Shown here in pieces: positions 37,159-45,658 of a stretch of DNA of 64,000 nucleotides. Source of the DNA: Planctomycetales bacterium 71-10 (GTDB lineage Bacteria; Planctomycetota; Planctomycetia; Isosphaerales; Isosphaeraceae); the NCBI GenBank assembly GCA_001898385.1, contig MKTT01000074.1, positions 62,001 through 126,000 on the forward strand, read 5' to 3'. The notes beneath the pieces are model-generated. The model was not told the origin of the DNA. It saw only the letters and a program-made list of their open reading frames with translations, and searched no databases. Position numbers and translations under genes: made by a program. How positions within the stretch are numbered: the stretch's first letter is position 1; every line of letters begins with the position of its first letter.

Positions 37159-37647
37159 ATGGCCGAGACGCTCGAGAAGGGGTTACGGACGATCACGCCG
37201 CACCTGGTGGTGAAGGGGGGGGCGGAGGCGATCGAGTTCTACAAGAAGGCGTTCGGCGCGAAGGAGGAATTTCGGATGCCGTGGCCGAGCCCGGACGGCG
37301 TGGAGAAGGTGGGCCACGCGACGCTGACGATCGGCGACTCGGTGGTGATGCTGGCCGACGAGTTCCCGGAGCACGGCTCGGTCGCGCCGACGGCGGGCGG
37401 GGCGAGCGTGGTGATCCACCTCCAGTCGCCGGACGTCGACGCGACGATGGCCCAGGCGGCCGAGGCGGGGGCGACGATCACGATGCCGGCCGCGGACGTG
37501 TTCTGGGGCGACCGCTACGGCAAGCTGATCGACCCGTTCGGCCACCACTGGTCGGTGGCCACCAAGATCGAGGACGTCCCGCCCGAGGAGCTGAAGAAGC
37601 GGATGGACGCGATGTTCGCGGACGGCTCCGACGGCTGCGGGGGGTGA
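37159..37647 (+). CDS. VOC-family (glyoxalase/PhnB-like) protein
   Basis: 162 residues from the ATG at 37159, with ribosome site GGGAGGTGG. TPHLVVKGGAEAIEFYKKAFGAKEEFRMPWPS, GHATLTIGDSVVMLADEFPE, SVVIHLQSPDVDATMAQAAE and DRYGKLIDPFGHHWSVATKIED (read as separate motifs) follow the PhnB/YdcG pattern of paired beta-alpha-beta-beta-beta units. Members act as small metal-dependent lyases, isomerases or resistance proteins; the substrate here is unknown. The Cys/Gly-rich tail (DGSDGCGG) is unusual. Confidence 0.85.
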   Translation: MAETLEKGLRTITPHLVVKGGAEAIEFYKKAFGAKEEFRMPWPSPDGVEKVGHATLTIGDSVVMLADEFPEHGSVAPTAGGASVVIHLQSPDVDATMAQAAEAGATITMPAADVFWGDRYGKLIDPFGHHWSVATKIEDVPPEELKKRMDAMFADGSDGCGG

Positions 37648-37693
37648 CCGCGCGAGGCGGGGGACCGATGGGGGCGTCGCGCGTGACGAGCGT

Positions 37694-37844
37694 GCGACAT
37701 CCTCATCTCTCCCGAGTTTCGGGTGATCTTTGAGCCCTTGTAGGCTGGGTCGTGACCCAGCCCGGAGAAGGCCGCGGCTCGCTCCGGCTGGGTCTCGACC
37801 CAGCCTACGGGAACCACCCGCAAAACAAGCCGTGACATAGCAAG
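37694..37844. repeat. MITE-like element, copy B
   Basis: The core 37740-37815 repeats TAGGCTGGGTCGTGACCCAG and its inverted partner CTGGGTCTCGACCCAGCCTA as at 4074-4142. The right end, read on the other strand, gives GCTATGTCACGGCTTGTTTT, like the GTGCTTCGTCACCCCTTGAT end of copy A; the left end is diverged. It occupies most of the gap between the VOC gene and the HNH gene. Confidence 0.55.
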
Positions 37845-37894
37845 CGGGGAAAGGCCGTCTAGAACGGCCGCCCCAAAATCCGGGATGGTCAGAG

Positions 37895-38656
37895 TTATTC
37901 GACCAGTTCCCTTATCGAATTCGCCCTTTCGAGCATGCCCCTCACTTCTTCAATCGATCGACATCGTCCGCCCAGATGGATGATCGCGTGACAGTTGGGG
38001 CAGACGGGACGCAAGTCTTGGATCGGGTCGACGACATACTCACGACCCATCTCAGACAAGGGCCGAAGGTGATGGACGTGAATGACCCGGCCTACGCCAT
38101 AGACTCGCTCGGAATCGAAGCCGCAGACGCAGCAGACGGCCCCATACCGCTCGATGCATCGACGTCTAGCCTCCGGATTGCGTTCATATGTGATTGATGA
38201 AGTTGGGCATGGCCTCCCTTCGGTGAGAGGCGATGGGGCGAAAGCCTCGTCGCGAGTGGATAGGACGACCGGATCGACCCAACCCAGCCTCTCAAGAGCC
38301 TCCGCGACTTGGGGGAGCATCTGCCAGTAGAATCGCGACCCATCGGCCCAGCCGATCGACCAGACTTCCCAGCCCACGAATCGGTTCGTTCCTCCTTCTG
38401 CCACCTCGATCACGATCCCAGCCTCGTCGGCGAACTGATATCCCAGGCGGCCGTATCGGAGATTCACGAGACGGTGATTCTTGATCGATCCCCATCTCGC
38501 GATCTCGGAGGCTGTGGCCGTCCGATCAGGGGCGTAATACTGAGCCTGGAACATGCGGATGTGATCGTCGTTGACCAGCCGAGGCCGCATGGATTCAAGC
38601 ACGACCGCGTAGACGTCGACCGTCGGGACATTCGACATCCGAAAGACCCGCGGCAT
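37895..38656 (-). CDS. McrA-like HNH endonuclease
   Basis: 253 residues; the ATG at 38656 has the ribosome site CGGAGG. The N-terminal part contains ATASEIARWGSIKNHRLVNLRYGRLGYQFAD (read with gaps), a small DNA-binding-like module that precedes HNH domains in McrA-type proteins. The nuclease domain is C-terminal: CIERYGAVCCVCGFDSERVY, IHVHHLRPLSE, DPIQDLRPVCPNCHAIIHLG, with the HH...N...H residues and the two CxxC zinc knuckle. This type often cuts modified DNA. It is not paired with a methyltransferase gene nearby. Confidence 0.75.
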   Translation of the reverse strand: MPRVFRMSNVPTVDVYAVVLESMRPRLVNDDHIRMFQAQYYAPDRTATASEIARWGSIKNHRLVNLRYGRLGYQFADEAGIVIEVAEGGTNRFVGWEVWSIGWADGSRFYWQMLPQVAEALERLGWVDPVVLSTRDEAFAPSPLTEGRPCPTSSITYERNPEARRRCIERYGAVCCVCGFDSERVYGVGRVIHVHHLRPLSEMGREYVVDPIQDLRPVCPNCHAIIHLGGRCRSIEEVRGMLERANSIRELVE

Positions 38657-38678
38657 GATCGACCTCCGGGGAGATGCC

Positions 38679-39998
38679 TCAGGTGATCTTCTTGAGCCCC
38701 GGCTTGGGGACGGGGGCGTCGGCGAGGCCGAAGAGGTGGCGGACGGCGGTGAGGACGGGGTGGGGGGCGTCGGGGGGGGCGGGCTCGGAGGCGGCGGAGC
38801 GGACGGCGGCGCGGGGGTGGTGGAGGAACTGGTTCTGGAGCCGCGACGCCATGTGCGCGATCGCCGCGCGGTCGGCCTCGGTGAGCTGGGGGAGGCTCTG
38901 GAACAGGAACTCCAGCTCGCGCTCGCGGACCTGGTCGGCCCGGTCGCCGAGCTGGCGCAACAGCATGCCGGCGTCCTGCTGGCGGCGCAGGGCGGTGTAG
39001 CAGGCGGCCGTCTCGCGCTCGATGATCTGGAGGGCCGGCTCCACCCCCTTGCGGCGCCGCGAGAGGTTCTGCTCGGCCTGGGCGCGCAGGTCGTCGACGT
39101 GGTAGAGCGCCACCTGGTCGAGGTCGCCGATGCGCGGGTCGAAGTCGCGCGGGATGGCGATGTCCAGGATCAGGGCCAGGCGGTTGCGGCGGGCGCGCTG
39201 GACGCGGACGTACTGGTCGTGGGTGACGATCGGCTCGGCGGCGGCGGTGGTGCTGATGACCAGGTCGGCGTCGATGAGCGCCTGGTTCAGGCGCTCGAAC
39301 GGCACGGCCTGGCCCTGCCAGCGGGCGGCGACGGCCTCGGCGCGCCCGAGGTTGCGGTTGACGATCAGGATCCGGCCGGGGTTCAGCGCCTTGAGGTGCT
39401 GGAGCGTCAGGTCGCCCATCTTGCCGGCGCCGATGACGAGGACCGTCTTGTCGGCGAAGGTATCGAAGACCTCGCGGGCCAGGTCGACGGCCACGCTGGC
39501 GACGGACAGCTTCCCCTGGTCCATCCCGGTCTTCTCGCGGACGAGCTTGCCGACGCGCAGGGCATTCTGGAAGACGGCGTGGAAGACCGGCCCGGCGGCC
39601 TTGCGGTCGACGGCCGAGCGGTACGCCTCGCGCACCTGGCCGAGGATCTGGCCCTCCCCCAGCACCAGGCTCTCCAGGCTGGAGGCGACGCGGAACAGGT
39701 GCCCCACCACCGCCTCGTCGTGATAGCCGACGAGGTGGCTCGCGAAGGCGTCGTGCCGCAGGCCGTGGAACTCGGAGATGAAGTCGGAGAGGGCGTCGAC
39801 GTCGGGCGCGGCGTCGGCCGGGCCGGCGGCGTAGACCTCCACGCGGTTGCACGTCGACAGGACGACGAACTCGTTCCCCGGGAACGACTCGCGCAGCGCG
39901 TCGAGCCCCGCGCCGAGGCGGCTGTCGCCGAAGGCCAGGGCCTCGCGGACCGTCGCGGGGGCCGATCGATGGTCGACGCCGAGCGCCAGCAGCCTCAC
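38679..39998 (-). CDS. hemA: Glutamyl-tRNA reductase
   Basis: 439 residues from a GTG at 39998, read as MRLLALGVDHRSAPATVREA. The catalytic Cys is Cys50 in VVLSTCNRVEVY, the same position as in well studied enzymes. LVLGEGQILGQVREAYRSA, VLVIGAGKMGDLTLQHLKAL (NADPH) and LALILDIAIPRDFDPRIGDL are typical. It reduces glutamyl-tRNA to glutamate-1-semialdehyde, the first step of tetrapyrrole (heme) synthesis. The GTG overlaps the stop of ccsA (GTGA), a tight coupling of cytochrome assembly and heme supply. A longer frame upstream is not coding. Confidence 0.92.
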   Translation of the reverse strand: MRLLALGVDHRSAPATVREALAFGDSRLGAGLDALRESFPGNEFVVLSTCNRVEVYAAGPADAAPDVDALSDFISEFHGLRHDAFASHLVGYHDEAVVGHLFRVASSLESLVLGEGQILGQVREAYRSAVDRKAAGPVFHAVFQNALRVGKLVREKTGMDQGKLSVASVAVDLAREVFDTFADKTVLVIGAGKMGDLTLQHLKALNPGRILIVNRNLGRAEAVAARWQGQAVPFERLNQALIDADLVISTTAAAEPIVTHDQYVRVQRARRNRLALILDIAIPRDFDPRIGDLDQVALYHVDDLRAQAEQNLSRRRKGVEPALQIIERETAACYTALRRQQDAGMLLRQLGDRADQVRERELEFLFQSLPQLTEADRAAIAHMASRLQNQFLHHPRAAVRSAASEPAPPDAPHPVLTAVRHLFGLADAPVPKPGLKKIT

Positions 39999-40861
39999 GG
40001 CGTCACCCCCGCCCGGGCCGGGCCGTGGGCCGTCGGCAGCCGCAGCGCCTCCACGCCGACCCAGGTGAAGACCAGGAAGGCGAACGCCGCGATCGTCAGC
40101 ATCATCACCGTCCGCCCCCGCATCGACGGCCGGAACCGGGCGTGCAAGAGCACCGCGAAGACCAGCCACATCCCCCCCGCGCTCAACACTTTGGGGTCGT
40201 ACCAGGGGACGCCGTGCGACGTCCCCGCGCCCCCCTTGCGCAACTCCACCGCGCTGAGCAGCACGCCGATCAAGAGCCCGGCCGTCAGCAGCGGGAACGC
40301 CGCCACCACCGCCCCGCGGTTCACCCGCTCGGACTGCTCCAGGCTCGGCAGCGAGAACCCGAACTTCTTCACGGGCCTGGACTTCAGCCGCCGCATCTGG
40401 GCCAGGTACATCAACCCCGCCGCGAACGCCAGCGACGCGCACACGGCGCCTGCCAGCAGGAACATGCCGTGGACGGTCCCCCAGAAGGCCGTCGCCCCTT
40501 CCCAGTCGCGGCCGGTCGACCTCGGGATGAACCACGCCGCGCCGCAGATCAGGCCCAGCACCAGGGGCAGCGTGAAGAACCCGACCGCCACCCGCCGCGG
40601 CCATTGCACCATCAGGTACAGCCCGATCAGCGCCACCACCCACGATAGTACCATCACCGACTCAAACGGCGACGTCACCGGCAAGGCCCCGGAGGTCCAC
40701 GCCAGGTTCGCCAGGTAGACGGTCTGCACCAGCCACCCCAGCGCCGTCAGCCCGACCCCCGCGTACCATCGCAGCGGGCTGCGCACGACGACCCTGGCCA
40801 GCTCGACCGCGAGGGCCAGCCCGTACGTCCCGGCGAAACAGAGGATCTTCAGCCGATCCAT
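39995..40861 (-). CDS. ccsA: Cytochrome c assembly protein (CcsA/HemX-like)
   Basis: 288 residues, eight membrane helices. SGALPVTSPFESVMVLSWVV, ATAFWGTVHGMFLLAGAVCA and KVLSAGGMWLVFAVLLHARF contain the conserved His residues of CcsA/CcmF/HemX proteins, which handle heme during cytochrome c maturation or modulate HemA. The WGTVHGM segment replaces the classical Trp-rich WWD motif, nearer to HemX than to full CcsA. The start at 40861 gives the first helix at once. It is the upstream, coupled partner of hemA. Confidence 0.8.
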   Translation of the reverse strand: MDRLKILCFAGTYGLALAVELARVVVRSPLRWYAGVGLTALGWLVQTVYLANLAWTSGALPVTSPFESVMVLSWVVALIGLYLMVQWPRRVAVGFFTLPLVLGLICGAAWFIPRSTGRDWEGATAFWGTVHGMFLLAGAVCASLAFAAGLMYLAQMRRLKSRPVKKFGFSLPSLEQSERVNRGAVVAAFPLLTAGLLIGVLLSAVELRKGGAGTSHGVPWYDPKVLSAGGMWLVFAVLLHARFRPSMRGRTVMMLTIAAFAFLVFTWVGVEALRLPTAHGPARAGVTP

Positions 40862-41040
40862 CCCCGGTGGGTATCCTCGTCCAGCGCAACGATCGGTGGG
40901 TGGCGGGGCGCGCCGGCGGGGCGCGTGGTCCCATTGTAGGACGAACCGCCCCGGAATCCCAGGGGCGTGGCACCGCGGCAATATCCGACGGCCTTCGGCG
41001 AACATTCGGAGAGGGCCGGGGTCGATGTCGGAGGAAAGCC

Positions 41041-41295
41041 ATGAACGACGAGCGTCGGACCGATCACCCTTGCCCCGCCTGCGGCGGCCGATCGTATTCC
41101 TGGGGCCAGATCCAGGCCCACCAATTCCGATTCGTCCCTGACGGGGCGTCGATGTTGTACCGATTTTTCGGCGGGAACTGGTGGCTCCGCGCCCGGCGTT
41201 GCGACCACTGCGGCAACCTCCAGGTCTTCACCGAGCCGGACCCGTCGCAGGCGGGCAAGCCGGCCCGGAAGCCCGAGGCGGACGATCTTTCGTGA
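41041..41295 (+). CDS. Small zinc-ribbon protein
   Basis: 84 residues from the ATG at 41041. Two knuckles, CPACGGRSY and CDHCGNLQ, are separated by about 35 residues containing a hydrophobic, aromatic loop (MLYRFFGGNWWLRARR). It has the form of a nucleic-acid- or protein-binding zinc ribbon. No further family can be assigned. It lies just upstream of the phasin-like gene on the same strand. Confidence 0.55.
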   Translation: MNDERRTDHPCPACGGRSYSWGQIQAHQFRFVPDGASMLYRFFGGNWWLRARRCDHCGNLQVFTEPDPSQAGKPARKPEADDLS

Positions 41296-41336
41296 CCTCA
41301 AGCGATCGGCCTGGGGGATTGCGGGGCGGTCGGCCC

Positions 41337-41342
41337 TATAAT
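41337..41342 (+). promoter_or_regulatory. Possible sigma-70 -10 box before the phasin-like gene
   Basis: A perfect TATAAT in otherwise GC-rich DNA, 73 bases before the phasin-like start. No good -35 element is found at 16-18 bases upstream, so it is a weak or activator-dependent candidate. Confidence 0.4.
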
Positions 41343-41414
41343 AGTCATTGAGGGCGAACGGGCCGCGATCGTCCGCGGGCCCGATCCCCGGAGCGATGCG
41401 AAGGAAGGCCGCCG

Positions 41415-41738
41415 ATGATCGACCAGATCAAGAAGACGATGCTGACCGGCCTGGGCCTGGCTCTGATGACCAAGGACAAGGTGGAGGAGCTGGGCCGCGA
41501 CCTGGCCGAGCAGGCCAAGCTCGGCGAGGGCGAGGGCCGCGAGTTCGTCGACAACCTGATGAAGCAGTCCGAGAACGCCCGCGGCGAGTTCGAAGCCCGG
41601 GTGAACGCCCTCGTGAAGAAGGCCGTCGAGGGCCTCAACATGGTCCACAAGGACGACCTGGCCAAGCTCCAGGCCCGCGTCGACGAGCTGGAGGCCGAGC
41701 TGAAGAAGCACGAAGGCACCCCGTCCCACGCCGGCTGA
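41415..41738 (+). CDS. Phasin-like protein
   Basis: 107 residues. IDQIKKTMLTGLGLALMTKDKVEELGRDL followed by a long amphipathic helix (NALVKKAVEGLNMVHKDDLA and KLQARVDELEAELKKHEG) is the pattern of PhaI/phasin-like proteins, which coat polyhydroxyalkanoate granules or act as small helical scaffolds. The C-terminal heptads predict a coiled coil. No PHA synthase or depolymerase gene is in the window, so granule function is not supported locally. Probably expressed from the -10 box at 41337. Confidence 0.7.
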   Translation: MIDQIKKTMLTGLGLALMTKDKVEELGRDLAEQAKLGEGEGREFVDNLMKQSENARGEFEARVNALVKKAVEGLNMVHKDDLAKLQARVDELEAELKKHEGTPSHAG

Positions 41739-41831
41739 GATGGCCGACATCCCCTCGCGCCTTGCGACCGGCCCGGCGGGGTGATCTAATCCCCGGCCGG
41801 GAGTTCGATGGCCGGAGGGGATGATGCCATC

Positions 41832-42431
41832 ATGACCGACGTCTCGGATCCGCGAGCCGACGACGCGACCGCCGTCGTCGGCACGGCTTCATACTGGCAT
41901 CACGAGGCCGAGTTCCTCGCCGCGCGGCGGGCCATGAACATCGCGCGGGGGCGGCCCGACGGGTTCTGGTGGCGGCTGCCCATGATCCTGTTCGCCCACT
42001 TCCTCATCCTCCTCGGGCTCCTGGGAGTGGGGATCGCGGCCAGGAAGGGGGAATGGTCGGCCCTTGTGCTGACCGCTTTCTTCGGGCTCCCCGGGCTCGT
42101 CTTCGCCTACCGCTGGGGCTACGGCCGATGTCGCCGGCTGCGGAAGGAGTTCGCCGACAACCCCACGGCCGGCCTCAAGATCGACCTGACCTTCACGCCG
42201 GATCGGCTGCTCACGCATTCGTCGAGATCGGACGACTCCTATCGATGGGCGGCCTTCCCGGCCGTCGTCGAGCTGCGCGACGGGTTCTTGCTCATGGCCT
42301 GGGCGAGGACGGGCGTCTGGATCCCCAAGCACGCCTTGAAGGGGATCGACGCCCCGGGGCTCGCGGCCTTCCTGCGGTCGAAGGTCGCGCGGTATCGCGT
42401 GGCGAGGCGCACCGCACGGATCTCGGAGTGA
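41832..42431 (+). CDS. YcxB-like membrane protein, paralogue 1
   Basis: 199 residues from the ATG at 41832; an ATG at 41808 is also in frame. Two hydrophobic helices (about 50-75 and 80-100: MILFAHFLILLGLLGVGIAA, ALVLTAFFGLPGLVFAYRWG) are followed by a soluble domain with strand pattern LKIDLTFTPDRLLTHSSRSD, SYRWAAFPAVVELRDGFLLM and VWIPKHAL, typical of YcxB-like proteins. Function unknown. The next gene encodes a protein with the same plan, 7 bases away. Confidence 0.6.
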   Translation: MTDVSDPRADDATAVVGTASYWHHEAEFLAARRAMNIARGRPDGFWWRLPMILFAHFLILLGLLGVGIAARKGEWSALVLTAFFGLPGLVFAYRWGYGRCRRLRKEFADNPTAGLKIDLTFTPDRLLTHSSRSDDSYRWAAFPAVVELRDGFLLMAWARTGVWIPKHALKGIDAPGLAAFLRSKVARYRVARRTARISE

Positions 42432-42438
42432 CCCGCCG

Positions 42439-43050
42439 ATGGAGCTGCGCGACTTCCCGTTCCTGGACGACCCGGCCCGCGCGATCGGCTGGGGCTCGTA
42501 CCGGCTCACCGAGGACGAGTTCGTCGTCGCCAACCGGGCCGCCCGGATGGCGATGGCGCCCTGGTATCGATCCCGGCCCTGGGCGATCGTCTTCTTCGGC
42601 TTCTGGCACGCGACATTCCTGTTCGGGCTGTACCTGGCGTTCCTCGTGCCCCGACCCGCGGGGGACGGGTTCAACGTGGATGGCGTCACCCTGGCCGTCG
42701 CCTCGGGCTGGTTCCTGTGGCTGCTCCTCTACGGCGTGAACCGGCGGATACGAGCTGCGTTCCGCACGTTTCCTACGGCCGGCGACGAAATCGCCCTGGC
42801 CTTCACCGCCGACCGCTTCATCGGCCGCACAAGCCTGGGCGACTCCAGCGACGATTGGGCGTTCCTCCGCCGCGTCGCCGAACTTCACGACGGCTTCCTA
42901 CTGGTGCTGAAGATTCCGAATGGCTCGATATGGCTCCCCAACCACGCCCTCGCCGCCCCGTTCGACCATCAGGCCGCCGCGGAGTTGTTCCGGTCGAAGG
43001 TGCCTCGATACCGGGTCGTCGACCGCGCGGCCAGTGCGGCGTCGGCCTGA
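42439..43050 (+). CDS. YcxB-like membrane protein, paralogue 2
   Basis: 203 residues. Same architecture as the preceding protein: two membrane helices (AIVFFGFWHATFLFGLYLAF, LAVASGWFLWLLLYGVNRRI), then EIALAFTADRFIGRTSLGDS, WAFLRRVAELHDGFLLVLKI and IWLPNHALAAPFDHQAAAEL. The shared phrase 'W-x-P-x-H-A-L' and 'F-R-S-K-V-x-R-Y-R-V' near the C-termini show a duplication that has diverged considerably. Function unknown. It is cotranscribed with paralogue 1. Confidence 0.6.
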   Translation: MELRDFPFLDDPARAIGWGSYRLTEDEFVVANRAARMAMAPWYRSRPWAIVFFGFWHATFLFGLYLAFLVPRPAGDGFNVDGVTLAVASGWFLWLLLYGVNRRIRAAFRTFPTAGDEIALAFTADRFIGRTSLGDSSDDWAFLRRVAELHDGFLLVLKIPNGSIWLPNHALAAPFDHQAAAELFRSKVPRYRVVDRAASAASA

Positions 43051-43154
43051 CCGCAATGCGCGCACGGCGTCGCATCGCCAGGCCGATCGGAGAGCCGAAT
43101 GGGAACGATACGCCGAACCGTCACGTCCGGCACCGTGTCAAAGTCTGGGGATCA

Positions 43155-43183
43155 TTGAATCGACCCCGGCCAGTGCCTATACT
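43155..43183 (+). promoter_or_regulatory. Sigma-70-type promoter for argH
   Basis: TTGAAT (43155-43160) and TATACT (43178-43183) are separated by exactly 17 bases. Transcription would begin near 43190, about 67 bases before the argH GTG. This is the best -35/-10 pair noticed in the window. Confidence 0.6.
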
Positions 43184-43256
43184 TGACTCTGGATTGCTGA
43201 ATCCGCGCGCAGCGGTTGGGACGCGCATCGGGCGACGACGCGAAAGGGGTCGGGAC

Positions 43257-44639
43257 GTGGCGAGCAAGCCCTGGGGCGGGCGGTTCGAGGCCGGGACGGA
43301 TCGGCGGGTGGAGGAGTTCACGGAGTCGATCTCGTTCGACCGCCGGCTCTTCCGTCACGACGTCCTGGGCTCCCAGGCGCACGCCCGGATGCTGGCGCAC
43401 GTCGGCCTGCTGACGCGGGACGAGTGCGACGCCATCGTCGCGGGGTTGTCGGAGATCCGGGCGAGGATCGAGGCCGGCGACTTCCCGTTCGTGCTGGAGC
43501 GGGAGGACGTCCACATGCACATCGAGGCCGCCCTCACCGAGAAGCTGGGCGACCTCGGCCGCAAGCTCCACACCGGCCGCAGCCGCAACGACCAGGTCTC
43601 CACCGACGTCAAGCTCTGGGCCCGCGACGCGATCGACCGCGTCGACGCCGGCCTGCTCCACCTGCAACGGGCCTTCGTCCGCTCGGCCGACCGCCATCGA
43701 GGGATCATCCTCCCCGGCTACACGCACTTGCAGCGTGCCCAGCCGGTGTTGGCCCCGCATTACTTCCTGGCGTTCGTCGAGAAGCTCGAACGCGATCGCG
43801 GGCGCCTGGCCGATGCCCGCAAGCGGCTGAACGTGCTCCCGCTGGGGGCCGCGGCGCTCGCTGGCACGAGCATCCCCATCGACCGCGAGTTCGCCGCCCG
43901 CGAGCTGGGCTTCGACGGCGTCGCCGCCAACAGCCTGGACGTCTCCAGCGACCGCGACTTCGCCATCGAATCCGTCTTCGCCCTGACGCTGGTCGCCGAG
44001 CACCTGGCCGGCTGGGCCGAGGAGTGGATCCTCTGGAGCACCCAGGAGTTCGGCTTCCTGGCGCTGCCCGATGCGATCTGCACCGGCTCCAGCATCATGC
44101 CCCAGAAGAAGAACCCGGACGTCCTGGAGCTGATCCGGGGGCGATCGGCCCGGGTGGTCGGCTCGCTGACGACGCTGCTGGTGCTCATCAAGGGCCTGCC
44201 GCTGGCGTACAACCGCGACCTCCAGGAAGACAAGCTCCCCCTGTTCGACGCCTTCGACACCGTCGAGGCGTGCGTCGACCTGGCGGCGGTGGTCGTCGAG
44301 GGGGCGAACCTCCGGCCCGACCGCATCCGCGAGCGGCTGGACGAGGGCTACCTCGACGCCACGACGCTGATGGAGCACCTGATCCTGCAAGGCGTCCCCC
44401 AGCGCACCGCGCACGAGGTCATCGGCCGGCTTGTCGGGTTGTGCGAGCGCCAGGGCCTCAAACGCCTGGCCGACCTGTCCGACGCCGACCTCGCGGAAGC
44501 CTCACCGAAGCTGGGCCCCGAGGCCCGCGACTTGCTGGGCGTGGAGGCGGCGATCCGGGCGTTCAAGTCGTACGGCTCCACCGCCCCGGCGGAGGTGGAG
44601 AAGCAGTTGGAGCGGTGGAAGACGAAGCTGGGCCTCTGA
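43257..44639 (+). CDS. argH: Argininosuccinate lyase
   Basis: 460 residues from a GTG at 43257 (ribosome site AAAGGGG), reading MASKPWGGRFEAGTDRRVEE. EDVHMHIEAALTEKLGDLGR, LHTGRSRNDQVSTDVKLWAR, GYTHLQRAQPV and the fumarase-superfamily signature GSSIMPQKKNPD (about residues 275-286) are all present. It cleaves argininosuccinate to arginine and fumarate, the last step of arginine synthesis. A sigma-70-type promoter lies just upstream. No other arg genes are in this window. Confidence 0.95.
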   Translation: MASKPWGGRFEAGTDRRVEEFTESISFDRRLFRHDVLGSQAHARMLAHVGLLTRDECDAIVAGLSEIRARIEAGDFPFVLEREDVHMHIEAALTEKLGDLGRKLHTGRSRNDQVSTDVKLWARDAIDRVDAGLLHLQRAFVRSADRHRGIILPGYTHLQRAQPVLAPHYFLAFVEKLERDRGRLADARKRLNVLPLGAAALAGTSIPIDREFAARELGFDGVAANSLDVSSDRDFAIESVFALTLVAEHLAGWAEEWILWSTQEFGFLALPDAICTGSSIMPQKKNPDVLELIRGRSARVVGSLTTLLVLIKGLPLAYNRDLQEDKLPLFDAFDTVEACVDLAAVVVEGANLRPDRIRERLDEGYLDATTLMEHLILQGVPQRTAHEVIGRLVGLCERQGLKRLADLSDADLAEASPKLGPEARDLLGVEAAIRAFKSYGSTAPAEVEKQLERWKTKLGL

Positions 44640-44699
44640 AGGTCGATCGACGATCCGCGGACTTTTGCCAAGCCGCCCCGCGGCCGGGGAGACGCGACG

Positions 44700-45587
44700 A
44701 TGACGGACATTCCGACTCCCGCACACCTCCTCGGGTTGATCCGCCAATTTCGCGGCGGGGAAAGCGAACCGGGCAAAGACGCGATCGCCGGCCTGCTGGC
44801 GAAGCTGGAAGGCGAGGATTCGGCCGGTCTCCTCGAAGCGGCTCAAGACCTGGCGAGGATCGAACCGGCGTCGGAGGTAGCGATCGCCCTGCTGCGGCGA
44901 CGCCTCGACCATGCCGACTGGGACGCCAGGTTCTCCGCCGCCTGCGGCCTCGGCTGCTTCGAGCCGGCGTTCCCCATCCTCCATGCGATGCTCGACGACG
45001 AGGACGCTCAGCGTCGTGCGCTGGGGGCCGTCGGGACGTCGTGCAGCCCTCGAGCCGCGGACGCCGCCTCCGACCTGATCCGCCTGCTGGAAGACCCTGA
45101 CGCCGAAGTCCGCTTGCGGGCGGTCGACGCGATCCGGTCTGTCGCGGACGACGCGGGAGTGCGCGCGTCGGCCTCGGTGGTCCCGAGGCTCACCGCCTTG
45201 ATTCAGGACGCAGACGAAAGGATCAGCTCCCGGGCTATCGCGGCGCTCACGGCGTTTGGCCCGGCCGCTGCACCGGCCGTCCCGGCCATCGCCAGCCTCC
45301 TGCGGCACCCGGTTTACTGGGTCCGATGGGAGGCCATCGGCGCCCTGGCCGACATGGACGCGGAGGCCGTCGCGACGGCCGTCCCCGACCTGATCCCGCT
45401 CCTCCGCAGTACGCTCGCGGAGGAACGCTCGGCGGCGGCCGAAGCGTTGGGGTGCATCGGGCCCGCCGCCGCCGCTTCTCAGGATGAGCTGGCCCGCCTG
45501 GGCGGCGAAGACCCGGACGAGATGGTCCGGGCATACGCCCTCGAAGCCCTCGCCCGGATCCGCAACCCCGGAACCATCGACGAGTGA
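44700..45587 (+). CDS. HEAT-repeat protein
   Basis: 295 residues, almost all alpha-helical HEAT/PBS-lyase-type repeats of about 31 residues from residue 40: [100 protein letters not shown]. Such solenoids bind proteins or act in phycobilisome-like lyases; no catalytic residue is seen. No signal peptide, so it is cytoplasmic. It lies between argH and lysA on the same strand and its stop overlaps a GTG in the lysA frame. Confidence 0.75.
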   Translation: MTDIPTPAHLLGLIRQFRGGESEPGKDAIAGLLAKLEGEDSAGLLEAAQDLARIEPASEVAIALLRRRLDHADWDARFSAACGLGCFEPAFPILHAMLDDEDAQRRALGAVGTSCSPRAADAASDLIRLLEDPDAEVRLRAVDAIRSVADDAGVRASASVVPRLTALIQDADERISSRAIAALTAFGPAAAPAVPAIASLLRHPVYWVRWEAIGALADMDAEAVATAVPDLIPLLRSTLAEERSAAAEALGCIGPAAAASQDELARLGGEDPDEMVRAYALEALARIRNPGTIDE

Positions 45588-45658
45588 CGACCCGGACCGC
45601 GACGGCGGGCGAGAGCCGCCTCCCGTCTCAAACCTTTTGGAACGAAGATCGAGCCTCC

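Noticed and set aside
37895..38656. HNH gene as part of a restriction-modification or mobile-element island
   Set aside because: Neighbours are heme genes and a VOC gene; no methyltransferase, integrase or atypical composition adjoins it. The orphan methyltransferase is 12 kb away.
40021..40643. N-terminal extension of hemA into the ccsA region
   Set aside because: The extra residues are an out-of-frame reading of ccsA. HemA begins at the GTG 39998, which puts the catalytic cysteine at its standard position 50.
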